DNA of 32,222 nt, from assembly GCA_037385045.1 (NCBI GenBank), contig JARRNJ010000040.1, positions 1 to 32,222 on the forward strand, given 5' to 3'. This DNA is from JARRNJ01 sp037385045. Its GTDB lineage: Bacteria > Pseudomonadota > Gammaproteobacteria > JASBUN01. Position 1 is the first letter of the stretch, and every line of letters begins with the position of its first letter. The notes under the pieces were generated by a model, which had not been told where the DNA came from, did no database searches, and was given only the letters and a program-made list of their open reading frames with translations. Below, one piece after another: positions 32,029 through 32,222 of the stretch. Position numbers and translations under genes: made by a program.

Positions 32029-32083
32029 AGGATTCCAGAAGAGCACTACCGCAGGCGGGCAACGTACGGTCATGATGAACAAT

Positions 32084-32211
32084 GCAGCGCAGAGGCGCAG
32101 TGGCGCTGAGGTCGCTAAATTGAATGGGCGCCTGACCCTAGGCAGGCGCGCCCATTTGTTCCCCATTTTTGAACCCTCAGCGTCCTTTGCGTTTCCGCGT
32201 CTTTGCGCTGG
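32084..32211. repeat. ~128-bp palindromic element, copy C
   Basis: Starts GCAGCGCAGAGGCGCAGTGG and ends TTCCGCGTCTTTGCGCTGG. Its first 27 bases nearly match copy B, and its middle holds a strong hairpin with arms AATGGGCGCCTG and CAGGCGCGCCCATT. Fifty-five bases separate it from copy B, in the same orientation. Confidence 0.8.
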
Positions 32212-32222
32212 AGAGTTCTAAA

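Noticed and set aside
31901..32062. N-terminal extension of TrmB
   Set aside because: It is a translation of palindromic element B and has no counterpart in the family.

Overview
The window is GC-rich chromosomal DNA from a gammaproteobacterium. The argB, pyrE and Crc-like exonuclease III genes, with RlmKL and a proteobacterial TrmB, fit that group. A phosphoribulokinase with the typical proteobacterial P-loop points to an autotroph using the Calvin cycle, such as a sulfur-oxidising or purple sulfur bacterium of the Ectothiorhodospiraceae/Chromatiales kind. That placement is an inference from gene content; no rRNA is present to confirm it. I found no tRNA, rRNA, CRISPR array, transposase or phage gene.

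Layout. 1-4.5 kb: housekeeping genes argB, a DUF4124 protein, a TauE/SafE permease, pyrE, a Crc-like exonuclease III and an NTF2-like protein. 4.7-9.7 kb: one very long gene encoding two cNMP-binding-type domains, a rhodanese, about 880 residues of coiled coil, one membrane helix and an FGE/SUMF1-like domain. 9.7-12.6 kb: a compact operon of ketohexokinase-like kinase, Rieske ferredoxin, ABC ATPase and ABC-2 permease, with a near-consensus promoter almost on the start codon. 12.6-16.2 kb: a minus-strand block with a 67-aa protein, a damaged-looking endonuclease V, a DUF1269-like protein, a YbaK-HDOD fusion and a small acidic protein. 16.5-18.8 kb: a stand-alone paralogue of the front end of the giant protein, convergent with a FIST-domain sensor. 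18.9-20.9 kb: phosphoribulokinase divergent from an MscS channel. 20.9-23.6 kb: a decay zone with an inverted pair of REP-like palindromes, a frameshifted PCuAC copper chaperone, a sigma-54 activator broken by an exact 8-bp tandem duplication, and an intact TauE/SafE membrane protein. 23.7-32.2 kb: an SLC13 transporter, RlmKL, a second MscS-type channel, a LapA-like protein, a chemotaxis receptor and TrmB. Three palindromic elements of about 128 bp lie in this last part, two of them around and beyond the trmB start.

The most unusual item is the giant cNMP-rhodanese-coiled coil-FGE protein together with its short paralogue about 7 kb away. Both keep the rhodanese cysteine at residue 315 and the same start. 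They look like a second-messenger or redox-responsive pair, one soluble and one tethered across the inner membrane; that function is inference. Also notable are three independently damaged genes (nfi, the sigma-54 activator and the PCuAC chaperone), each with a lesion that can be read at base level.
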